A stretch of DNA of 64,000 nt from Planctomycetota bacterium. GTDB taxonomy: Bacteria; Planctomycetota; PLA2. Position 1 is the first letter of the stretch. Each line of letters begins with the position of its first letter. Where the stretch lies: NCBI GenBank assembly GCA_021776785.1, contig JAJFFF010000035.1, forward strand, positions 1 through 64,000. Reading direction: 5' to 3'. Shown here one piece after another: positions 17,579-25,131 of this stretch. The notes beneath the pieces were generated by a model. It saw only the letters and a list, made by a program, of their open reading frames with translations, searched no databases and was not told the DNA's origin. Position numbers and translations under genes: made by a program.

Positions 17579-17603
17579 CCGGTAATTTCATAGGGAAACT
17601 CGT

Positions 17604-18632
17604 ATGCGCGCGATTTTTGCCACCGATTGGGTCAAGACCTATCGCGGCGCCCCTGCGCTGTCGCTGGACGAGTTTGCCGTCGCGGCCGGCGAACTGTTTG
17701 TCATTGTCGGTCCGTCGGGCAGCGGAAAGTCTACGCTGTTGCGGACGATCGCCGGACTCACAAAGCCCGACGGCGGACGGCTGGAATTGTTCGGCGCCGA
17801 TGCGAGCGCCAAAGCGCCGCACGAGCGGGGCGTGGCCATGGTGTTTCAGGGTCTCGCGCTCTGGCCGCATCTGACCGTGCGCGGCAATCTGGCGTTGGGC
17901 TTGGATCGCGCCGTTCCCGATCGCACGGCACGCGCCGCACGCATCGACGAGGCGGCGCAAGCGCTCGGCATTGGCGACTTGCTCAAGCGGCGACCGCACC
18001 AGCTAAGCGGCGGCGAACGCCAGCGCGTGGCCTACGCGCGTGCGCTCGTGCGGCGACCGAAATTGCTCCTCTTGGACGAACCGTTTAGCGATCTCGACGC
18101 GCGCCTACGCCGGACCGCGGCACGGTTGCTCCGGCAACTGCACGACAATCACAACATGACGACGCTACTCGTGACGCATGACCGCACCGACGCCCACCTG
18201 TTGGCCGATCGCATCGGCGTGATGGCGCGCGGTCGGTTCCTCACCAGCGGGCGCCCTGACGAACTGCATTCGCATCCGACGAGCGCGTTCGCGGCCGAGT
18301 TCTTGACCGACGCCACGGTGTTGCCGGCCGAGGCCGATGGAAAGACCGCGCAGTCCGTGCTCGGCACGCTTACGCTGGTCGCCGACGCGCACGGACCGGT
18401 ACTCGCCGCGGTGCGCCCTGATGAGATCACGATCGGGGCGGACGGCGTCCCCGGCACCGTCTCCGCTTGTGAGTTCGCGGGCGGCGCGTGGCGCTGCCGC
18501 ATCGCGATGGACGCCGCCGGAACGGGGGCATTGGAAATCGCGGCCCTGCACCACGAGGCCCTGCCCAAAGGCGCCCGGGTTCATGTGCAGCCCGCCGCCA
18601 CACCGCGTACGTTACTGACGGAGGACCGATGA
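17604..18632 (+). CDS. ABC transporter ATP-binding protein (TOBE type), orphan
   Basis: The 342 residues show Walker A GPSGSGKST at 36-44, a Q-loop (VFQG), the signature LSGGERQ at 134-140, Walker B LLLLDEP at 154-160 and switch histidine in VTHD. A C-terminal extension of about 100 residues resembles a TOBE_2 domain as in sugar, iron and polyamine importers. No permease or binding protein gene is nearby. Instead it is coupled by ATGA to a multiheme cytochrome gene. It may serve permeases encoded elsewhere, or act with the cytochrome block (inference). Confidence 0.88.
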   Translation: MRAIFATDWVKTYRGAPALSLDEFAVAAGELFVIVGPSGSGKSTLLRTIAGLTKPDGGRLELFGADASAKAPHERGVAMVFQGLALWPHLTVRGNLALGLDRAVPDRTARAARIDEAAQALGIGDLLKRRPHQLSGGERQRVAYARALVRRPKLLLLDEPFSDLDARLRRTAARLLRQLHDNHNMTTLLVTHDRTDAHLLADRIGVMARGRFLTSGRPDELHSHPTSAFAAEFLTDATVLPAEADGKTAQSVLGTLTLVADAHGPVLAAVRPDEITIGADGVPGTVSACEFAGGAWRCRIAMDAAGTGALEIAALHHEALPKGARVHVQPAATPRTLLTEDR

Positions 18633-19780
18633 GTTTCGCAGCCCGCTTGGCCATCGCCGCCGCCATCGTGGCGGGATTGATTCTGTTCGTCGGTGCGATC
18701 CTCGACGAGGACCCGTCGCCCACGCCGACGAACCAGACCGACACCAACGGAGGAGCGAACGTCGCCGTGCACAGCGGGCCGGCCGCAAAATATCACGCCA
18801 AGGACGGCGTGCTCGACTCCGCCGCAACGTGCAAGGAGTGCCACGCCGAGATCGTCGCGGAGTGGGAGTCCGATCGCCACTCCCAAGCGTGGGTCGGCAA
18901 GCTCTACACCGACCTCTCCCAAAACCACCGCGACCCCAACTGCTGGAGCTGTCACGCGCCGCGCCCGATTCTCGAAACCGGGATCGAGTCACCCGCCGAA
19001 GCGCGCGCCAATTTCCGCGAGCAGGGCATCACATGTCTGAGTTGCCACAAGATGGGCAACCACGTGGCCGGGAGTCGCAAGGAACACAGCGCGACGCCCG
19101 ACGTCAACCCGGACTGCGGCCCTTTGTTTAGTAGCAAGATGGCGCGTGAGGGCGCGCAGGACGCGACCATTGCGTTTTGCGGCGTCTGCCACGGCCTCCA
19201 TGGAACCGACAACGAGTTTCGTGGGTCAAAGTACTTCCGCGAGGGCAAGACGTGCCTCTCGTGCCACATGGCCGAGACCATGTCGCCCGGGACAAAGGGC
19301 GGTCCGTCGCGCCTGCGCCGCGTGCATCGCTTCGCCGGGGCCCATTCGCAAAAAATGTTGCAGCGCGCGCTCACCTTTGAGCCGCGGATCGAAAAAGGCA
19401 AGCTCGTTGTGCGCGTCATCAACCAGGGCGCGGGTCACCGCGTTCCGACCGACGCCCGCCACCGCGCCATCTGGGTGCGCGTGGCGTTTCTGGATTCGTT
19501 CGGGCAGCCGGTCGCGGTGCCGAATCCGGAAACGAACCAGGCCGAAACCGAAGTGTCCATCGACCTGATCCGATTGTTTTATCGGCACGAACAGAAAGAC
19601 CCGACGTCGATTCACCCCGCCGGCACGCTCGGTCAACCGAACTGGCGCGAGAGCGTGATCGCCGTGCCCGCCGGCGCGAAGGGCGGGAAGGTGCGCGTGC
19701 GTCTCTGGTACTGCCTTCGCATCGGCGTCCCCGCCGAGACGGGAACTCTGATCGAGGAACGGACGGTGGACCTTGAGTAG
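18629..19780 (+). CDS. Five-heme c-type cytochrome
   Basis: A 383-residue exported or membrane-anchored protein: an N-terminal helix (ARLAIAAAIVAGLILFVGAIL), then five CxxCH heme sites starting at Cys68, Cys105, Cys136, Cys184 and Cys209. The heme region resembles the cytochrome c554/NrfA-like fold. After the last site a beta-rich domain of about 160 residues (KLVVRVINQGAGHRVPT...) looks carbohydrate-binding- or immunoglobulin-like. Expected role: periplasmic electron transfer. The donor and acceptor are unknown. The start is set by the ATGA overlap with the ABC ATPase gene. Confidence 0.85.
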   Translation: MSFAARLAIAAAIVAGLILFVGAILDEDPSPTPTNQTDTNGGANVAVHSGPAAKYHAKDGVLDSAATCKECHAEIVAEWESDRHSQAWVGKLYTDLSQNHRDPNCWSCHAPRPILETGIESPAEARANFREQGITCLSCHKMGNHVAGSRKEHSATPDVNPDCGPLFSSKMAREGAQDATIAFCGVCHGLHGTDNEFRGSKYFREGKTCLSCHMAETMSPGTKGGPSRLRRVHRFAGAHSQKMLQRALTFEPRIEKGKLVVRVINQGAGHRVPTDARHRAIWVRVAFLDSFGQPVAVPNPETNQAETEVSIDLIRLFYRHEQKDPTSIHPAGTLGQPNWRESVIAVPAGAKGGKVRVRLWYCLRIGVPAETGTLIEERTVDLE

Positions 19781-21140
19781 TTTGATCTGGATCGCGCTCT
19801 TGCTGGGCGACCTCGCCGGGGCGGAAGCCGCGCTAAGCGAAGGCAAGCCCCAACAGGCACTCGATAAACTCGGCGAGGTGGCCGACCTCGACGCCGCCAA
19901 CCAGCGAACCCTGGTCGTCTTGGGCATGGCTTATTACCGACTGGGCGAACACGTGGCGGCGGTCGAGCCGTTGATGCGCGCGTCCAACAACGCGCCGGCC
20001 GACCAAAAACTCGCGCGCGCGGCGGCGTTGGCCTGCCGCGGCAGCGCCCGTGGTAAATACGCCGCCGAGTACATCCGGGACGCCCGCCGCATGGCCAAGC
20101 GCGCCGGAGATCGCTCACTCCAGGCCGACCTTGCCTACCTGGCCCGCGACTACGAAGCCGCGCTGGCGTATTACCGCGACGCTCCCGCACCCAACGACAA
20201 GACCCGCGCGATGGTCTATGCGCGCCGGCGCGCGGAGTGCATACGCGCCCTCGGCATCGAAGAAGATGTGCGCGCGGCGTACATCGCGGCCGTGGACGCC
20301 GCGCTGGCGATCCCCGACTTACGCAGCGCGTATCAGCTCGCGTTTCGCGGCAACGTGGCGGGGCGGTTGTTGCAGTGGCTCGACACGGCGCTCACCAAGA
20401 CGCCGGATGACATCGAGTTGCGCCGGTACCGCGGCTACGCCCGGACGGCCGCGTTGCGCTACGAAGATGCGATCGGCGACTTGGAGTTTGTGGTGGCGCG
20501 CCGCCCCAAAGATTGGGACGCCAAAGATCAGCTTTGTTTCGTCTTGCTCCAGGACGGCGCCCGTCGCCAAGTGGACGCCCACTTTGCGCGCGCGGACAAA
20601 CTGGGACGCGAGATTTTGACCGCGGATCCGCGCCATCGCGGCGCATGGGATCGCCTGAGCTGGCTCGCCGGAAAACACTGGGCGGCGCGCAAGCTCGAGA
20701 CCGCAGCGGAAATCTTGCAGTTCCTCTACAAGATCGATCCCGAGGACGTGACCAACGGGCTGAACTACGGCGCTCTTTGCCGGCGGCTCGATCGCCAAAA
20801 GACCGGTGAGGCCGTCTACCGCGGCCTTTTGAAGCTCTGGCCGAACGACCCCGACCTGATCAACGACTGGGCCATTTTCGTGGATGGTCAGGGGCGCCGG
20901 GCGGAGGCGGTGAAGCTGTGGGAGCGGGTTTTGGAGCTCGCTCCGCGCAACCTCAACGCGCTCGAAAACCTCTATACAGCGGCCTGGGAACGAGGGGACC
21001 AATCGACGGTGAGGGCGCTGGTCCCGCGCGGCATCGATGCGTCCCGGCGGAACGAACGTGCACACATCCGCTGGTTATGGTTCCGTGACCGAACCGCGTG
21101 GGCTCCCGCCGCGTGGGAGCCGAGAAAAGGCGCCCGATGA
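19773..21140 (+). CDS. TPR-repeat protein
   Basis: The 455 residues are built of tetratricopeptide-like repeats (QRTLVVLGMAYYRLGEHVAA; LRRYRGYARTAALRYEDAIG; LINDWAIFVDGQGRRAEA). A weak hydrophobic N-terminus (SLIWIALLLGDLAG) may be an export signal. The TTG start at 19773 overlaps the cytochrome stop by 8 bases with a GGTGGA just upstream, implying coupling. Probably a scaffold for the cytochrome or other periplasmic parts (inference). Confidence 0.65.
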   Translation: MSSLIWIALLLGDLAGAEAALSEGKPQQALDKLGEVADLDAANQRTLVVLGMAYYRLGEHVAAVEPLMRASNNAPADQKLARAAALACRGSARGKYAAEYIRDARRMAKRAGDRSLQADLAYLARDYEAALAYYRDAPAPNDKTRAMVYARRRAECIRALGIEEDVRAAYIAAVDAALAIPDLRSAYQLAFRGNVAGRLLQWLDTALTKTPDDIELRRYRGYARTAALRYEDAIGDLEFVVARRPKDWDAKDQLCFVLLQDGARRQVDAHFARADKLGREILTADPRHRGAWDRLSWLAGKHWAARKLETAAEILQFLYKIDPEDVTNGLNYGALCRRLDRQKTGEAVYRGLLKLWPNDPDLINDWAIFVDGQGRRAEAVKLWERVLELAPRNLNALENLYTAAWERGDQSTVRALVPRGIDASRRNERAHIRWLWFRDRTAWAPAAWEPRKGAR

Positions 21141-21281
21141 CGGGTCCGTCCGCATGTGCGACAATAGGGAAATGGGCACCACCCGACCGGTCTCGCCCAC
21201 CCTCTCTGAATTCAAAACGCCGTACGGGCGGCCCCTCGTGAGGTGCCGACGGAACGACGAAGAACCCTGGAGTTCTGTTTG

Positions 21282-22880
21282 ATGCGACTCTTTATCTCCG
21301 CAACGTTGCTTCTTTTGATCCTGGCGCCTGCAGTGCGCGCGGACAAGCTCTATGACGAGTATGTCAACGACGCGAGCAAGAAGTCAGAGCTCGTAAAAGG
21401 ACGCAAACTCGTTGCGAAGTTCTTAGAACTCGACCGCGTTTCTCGAGGCGGCGGCCGCAACGCGGGCAGGGCCATGGGCAAACGCGTGGATGCGCTTGAG
21501 GATGTGATGGTCTGGCTCGCCGAGACCGAAACCACGCTCGGCAAGGATCTGCGCAAGCACTACCCGACGGTCCTGCGACTCATCTCGGAGGCGCGCGAAA
21601 AGGAATTCGCAACCAAGTTCACAAAGAACGCCATCAAATACATCCAGAACCCGGATGCGCGTGGCGTGGACCGCTTCGACTACGCTCTTTGGGTGCCGCG
21701 CAGCTACGCGTACAAGGGCAAAAACCGCGGCGCGATGAAGCCCGCGATCATCGCGCTGCACGGGCGCGCGATCGACCAGCGTCACCCCGCCTATCGCTCC
21801 GGCGATCCGTCCGAGCGCGGCCGCAAGCCGATCTACAACAACTGGCTCAAACATCCGGCCGCGGAGACCGCGCTCGTGATCGCGCCGACCGGCGACCCGA
21901 AGGGTTTCCGGTTCGCCGACGATGCGAACACCGACAACACGAACCAGATGTTTCACGCACTCCGCACGATCCTTGGCAACTTTCGCGTCGATTGGAACCG
22001 TGTGTTTTTGGACGTGGAAGGCTCGGCGATCCGCGTGGCGTGCCAGTACCCGTCTTTGTTCGCGGGCATCATCGTGCGTGACTACATTGAAGATCGTCGC
22101 AGCCCCGGTCTGCCGCCCGAAGAGTGGTGCATTCTGGATAACCTCAACGGCCTCCCGCTCATCTATGTCGCCGACGACAAGAACTGGGAGAAGGTTGGCA
22201 AGCCGTTTTCGGAGGCGCTCACCGCGGCTTACAAAAAGAACAACGCCGAAGGCTCGCTCATGATCTTGCGCGCCAAGCGCGACTCCAACGAAGCGCTGCG
22301 CTCCGAGGACAAAAAGGTCGCGCAGTTTATTGACAAGAACCGCCGCCGGAAGCGGCTGGACAAGTTCCAGTGGCGCTTTTTCAATCGGTACTTGGTGAGC
22401 CCGCTCCCTGTGGACATCACGAGCGCGAACTACTCGTACGACCTCGATCAGCCGCTTGAGAAAACGGCCGGTTCATTGACGTACAAGTACTCAACCGACG
22501 GCAAAACCAACCTCATCGAGATCGATGTCACCGAAGCGGAAGCGCTAAACGTCAACCTCCATGACGACGTCGCGCATCTTGACTTGCCGATCACCATCAA
22601 AGTCAACGGTCACATCCTGAAAGAGAACGTGACCGTCAAACGCGACTGGCGGACGTTTTTCGACCGAATGGTGTCGACGAACATGCTGATGATTCCGTAC
22701 CTGTCGTCGATCTCCGTCACGTTCCCCAGCGTCGCTCAGTTCAAGGAAGAGACGCCCGAAGGAACCGAGAAGGCCGACGACACGGAGAAGGAAAACGCCG
22801 GGAACGGCGACGCGGAGAAGAGCAAGGACACGGAGAAGGCCGGCGCGGGTGAAGAAAAAGCCGGCGTAAAGGACCGGTAG
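21282..22880 (+). CDS. Secreted alpha/beta-hydrolase-like protein
   Basis: A clear signal peptide (MRLFISATLLLLILAPAVRA) precedes a 510-residue mature chain. Residues of about 135-330 have the layout of an esterase-type alpha/beta hydrolase (PAIIALHGRAIDQRHPAY; ETALVIAPTGD; FLDVEGSAIRVACQYPSLFAGIIVRD). The nucleophile elbow reads EGSAI instead of GxSxG, so catalysis is uncertain. A beta-rich domain follows, ending in a highly acidic Lys/Glu/Asp low-complexity tail. The 141 bases upstream hold no gene. Confidence 0.55.
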   Translation: MRLFISATLLLLILAPAVRADKLYDEYVNDASKKSELVKGRKLVAKFLELDRVSRGGGRNAGRAMGKRVDALEDVMVWLAETETTLGKDLRKHYPTVLRLISEAREKEFATKFTKNAIKYIQNPDARGVDRFDYALWVPRSYAYKGKNRGAMKPAIIALHGRAIDQRHPAYRSGDPSERGRKPIYNNWLKHPAAETALVIAPTGDPKGFRFADDANTDNTNQMFHALRTILGNFRVDWNRVFLDVEGSAIRVACQYPSLFAGIIVRDYIEDRRSPGLPPEEWCILDNLNGLPLIYVADDKNWEKVGKPFSEALTAAYKKNNAEGSLMILRAKRDSNEALRSEDKKVAQFIDKNRRRKRLDKFQWRFFNRYLVSPLPVDITSANYSYDLDQPLEKTAGSLTYKYSTDGKTNLIEIDVTEAEALNVNLHDDVAHLDLPITIKVNGHILKENVTVKRDWRTFFDRMVSTNMLMIPYLSSISVTFPSVAQFKEETPEGTEKADDTEKENAGNGDAEKSKDTEKAGAGEEKAGVKDR

Positions 22881-22907
22881 ACGCGCCACTCCATTGGAGT
22901 GAGCGTC
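22881..22907 (+). promoter_or_regulatory. Intergenic stem-loop
   Basis: CACTCCA-T-TGGAGTG flanked by GACGC/GCGTC forms a nearly complete hairpin filling most of the 41-base gap between two co-directional genes. It starts right after the upstream stop and ends 14 bases before the next ATG. It has no U-run, so it may attenuate or protect the transcript rather than end it. Confidence 0.35.
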
Positions 22908-22921
22908 CGCTAAGGTTCACG

Positions 22922-24448
22922 ATGCGCCGTTGGAGGTACCCGGCGCTCGCGCTCATCACCGGCGCAGCGGTCACGGTCTACGAGTTCGCCGCGCCCAATC
23001 TTTTTCGCGGGTACTTCGGCCAGACGATCTACGTTTGGGCGAACGTGATCGGGGTCATCTTGGCCGCGCTCGCCTTGGGCTACGCCATCGGCGGCCGTTG
23101 GGCCGATCGATCCACCACGCTGCGCCCGCTCGTTTGGGTGATCGTCGCGGCCGGTTTGTACGGCGTGTTGGTTTCGTGGGTCGGGCCGGCGTTTTGCGCG
23201 TGGTTGGCCGGACCGCAGGAGTACACACAGGACACGGCGATCCAGTCGTTTCTCGCGCAGTCGTTGGCGGCGAGCCTCGTTTTGTTCGGACCGCCGCTGC
23301 TCGCGCTCGGCATGGCGACGCCGCTGCTCGTGCAACGTGCGAGCGCGGACTGGCCGGTCGGCCGCGCCGCGGGTCTCGTGTTCGCAGTCGGCACGGTCGG
23401 ATCGATCGCCGGCATTTACCTGACGACGTTTTGCCTCATCGATTGGTGGGGCGTTCGCACGACGCTGCGCGTTGCGGGCGGCGTTTTGATCCTGACCGGA
23501 TTGCTCCTCGCGTGGGCGGGGGGGCGCAAACAACCGGACACAGGTGTAGCCGCTAGCCTTCTGCTCCTCGTGTTCTTTCCAACCCCCGCGCCGTGGGCCG
23601 ACCTCCCGCCGGCCGACGCCAACTTGGTGCTCGCGATCGAATCGCCCTACCAGCTCATTCGCGTGGTGGACCGACCGCGCAACGAAGGCCGCTGGCTTGC
23701 GTTCGACGAGGGCATGGGAACGTATCACTCCATGCAGGTGAACAGCGATACGCTTTGGACCGGGGCGTACTACGACGCGTTCGCGCATCTTCCGGAATGG
23801 GTCGGCAGCGGCGCGTCCGGCCAAGCGCCGACCGCGATGCGCATTTGCATTCTGGGCAACGCGGCTGGGACGATGGCGGATCTCTTGCGCCTCCACAACG
23901 ACGATCGTCAGCTGCTCATTGACGCGGTGGAGATCGACCCGGAAGTGACGCGCGCAGCCCGCGAAACCATGGGACTGAAAGACCACCCGGACACACGCAT
24001 CGTCCACGCGGACGGACGCACGTTTCTCGCCCAATGCGAAGCCGGCCGCTACGACGCCATTATTTTGGACGCGTACGCGCGGCAAGTGTCCATTCCCGCC
24101 GCGCTCGTCACAAAAGAGTTTTTTGCGCTCGTGCGCACGCGTCTCACCGAGCGCGGCATGGTGTTTGTCAATCTAGGCGCGCTGCGGCCGGGCAGCACAC
24201 TGGTGAAGATCGTGGCGGACACGATGGCGAGCGGGTGGGGCGGCACGATCGCGCGTTGCCCGCTGGAAGATCAGGCCAATATCTTGCTGGTCGCGGCGCG
24301 CGGGCGACCCGTTCCGCTCCCGCCCGCCGGCAGCCAACTGCGGATTCGCGAGTCGATGGCGCCTCACGTGCCCGCGGGCTTCAAACCGCTGACGGACGAT
24401 TGGTGCCCCGTGGAGTCGTTGACCGCAAACGATTTACAGCTGCGATGA
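22922..24448 (+). CDS. Spermidine-synthase-like protein fused to membrane domain
   Basis: The 508-residue protein has six to seven membrane helices in its first 230 residues, with a major-facilitator-like loop (GYAIGGRWADR). A cytosolic Rossmann domain related to polyamine aminopropyltransferases follows: MRICILGNAAGTMADLL is a variant AdoMet motif, then VEIDPEVTRAARETMG, VHADGRTFLAQC and YDAIILDAYARQVSIP. Such fused proteins are widespread and mostly uncharacterised. The canonical catalytic GGGDG is changed to GNAAG, so spermidine synthesis is doubtful. Agmatinase is encoded 6 kb away. Confidence 0.75.
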   Translation: MRRWRYPALALITGAAVTVYEFAAPNLFRGYFGQTIYVWANVIGVILAALALGYAIGGRWADRSTTLRPLVWVIVAAGLYGVLVSWVGPAFCAWLAGPQEYTQDTAIQSFLAQSLAASLVLFGPPLLALGMATPLLVQRASADWPVGRAAGLVFAVGTVGSIAGIYLTTFCLIDWWGVRTTLRVAGGVLILTGLLLAWAGGRKQPDTGVAASLLLLVFFPTPAPWADLPPADANLVLAIESPYQLIRVVDRPRNEGRWLAFDEGMGTYHSMQVNSDTLWTGAYYDAFAHLPEWVGSGASGQAPTAMRICILGNAAGTMADLLRLHNDDRQLLIDAVEIDPEVTRAARETMGLKDHPDTRIVHADGRTFLAQCEAGRYDAIILDAYARQVSIPAALVTKEFFALVRTRLTERGMVFVNLGALRPGSTLVKIVADTMASGWGGTIARCPLEDQANILLVAARGRPVPLPPAGSQLRIRESMAPHVPAGFKPLTDDWCPVESLTANDLQLR

Positions 24449-25056
24449 GAGTCGCAGTCTTGGTCGTTGCGCTCGCCGCCTTCGCGCACGCTCAGGAAGA
24501 CTCGGTTGCCGCGTTCGACGCCAAGATGGCGGCGCACGAGTACGACGCGGCGTTAGCGATCGCGAAGCGCGCGCACGAACGGCAACCCTCCGCGTACTGG
24601 AGCCCACGTCGCGCGAAGGCGCGCGTGGCGGTCGCGCGCGCCAAGCAGCGGACACACGGCTACGACGCCGCCATCACGTGGCTGGAGTCGCGCATCGAGC
24701 ACGAACTGACCGCGTTTGAGTTTGGCATGCTCTGTTTGTGGGCCGGCCGCGAGAAACACGGCCTGGCGCATCTCGCGGCGTCCGGACTTCCCGAGTCGCA
24801 ACGCTGGTTTCCCGAAATCAAGTTGCTCATGTACCTGTACCGCTATCGGGACGCCGCCGCGATCGCGAAACGGGTCGGCGAAACCGAGTGGGTCCAGTGG
24901 TGCCTTCGCGAAGCGAACCTGCGGACAGAGCTGCGAGCGCGCACGGCACGCGGCTGGCGCGTGGCGTTGTTTGCGGCCCTCGGCCTGGCCGGGCTAGCGA
25001 TCGTCTTGTGGCGCGCCGCACCGCGGGCCACGACGGCGACCGATTCATCTCTCTAA
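24445..25056 (+). CDS. Small exported, C-terminally anchored helical protein
   Basis: Not recognised. The 203 residues comprise a signal peptide (VAVLVVALAAFAHA), a helical TPR-like body (EYDAALAIAKRAHERQPSAYW; WLESRIEHELTAFEFGMLCLWAG), a C-terminal membrane helix (VALFAALGLAGLAIVLW) and a short basic tail. Start by ATGA overlap with the aminopropyltransferase-like gene, so the two are coupled. Confidence 0.6.
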   Translation: MRVAVLVVALAAFAHAQEDSVAAFDAKMAAHEYDAALAIAKRAHERQPSAYWSPRRAKARVAVARAKQRTHGYDAAITWLESRIEHELTAFEFGMLCLWAGREKHGLAHLAASGLPESQRWFPEIKLLMYLYRYRDAAAIAKRVGETEWVQWCLREANLRTELRARTARGWRVALFAALGLAGLAIVLWRAAPRATTATDSSL

Positions 25057-25074
25057 GAGCGCACGGCAAGCGAC

Positions 25075-25094
25075 GCGGCCCAAGAAGAGGCCGC
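25075..25094. terminator. Hairpin between convergent genes
   Basis: GCGGCC and GGCCGC separated by 8 bases lie in the 75-base gap between convergent genes. No U-run follows on either strand, so terminator function is uncertain. Confidence 0.3.
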
Positions 25095-25131
25095 CGAAGA
25101 ACCGCGGCGTTTCGTACGACAGCGGGCGCTG

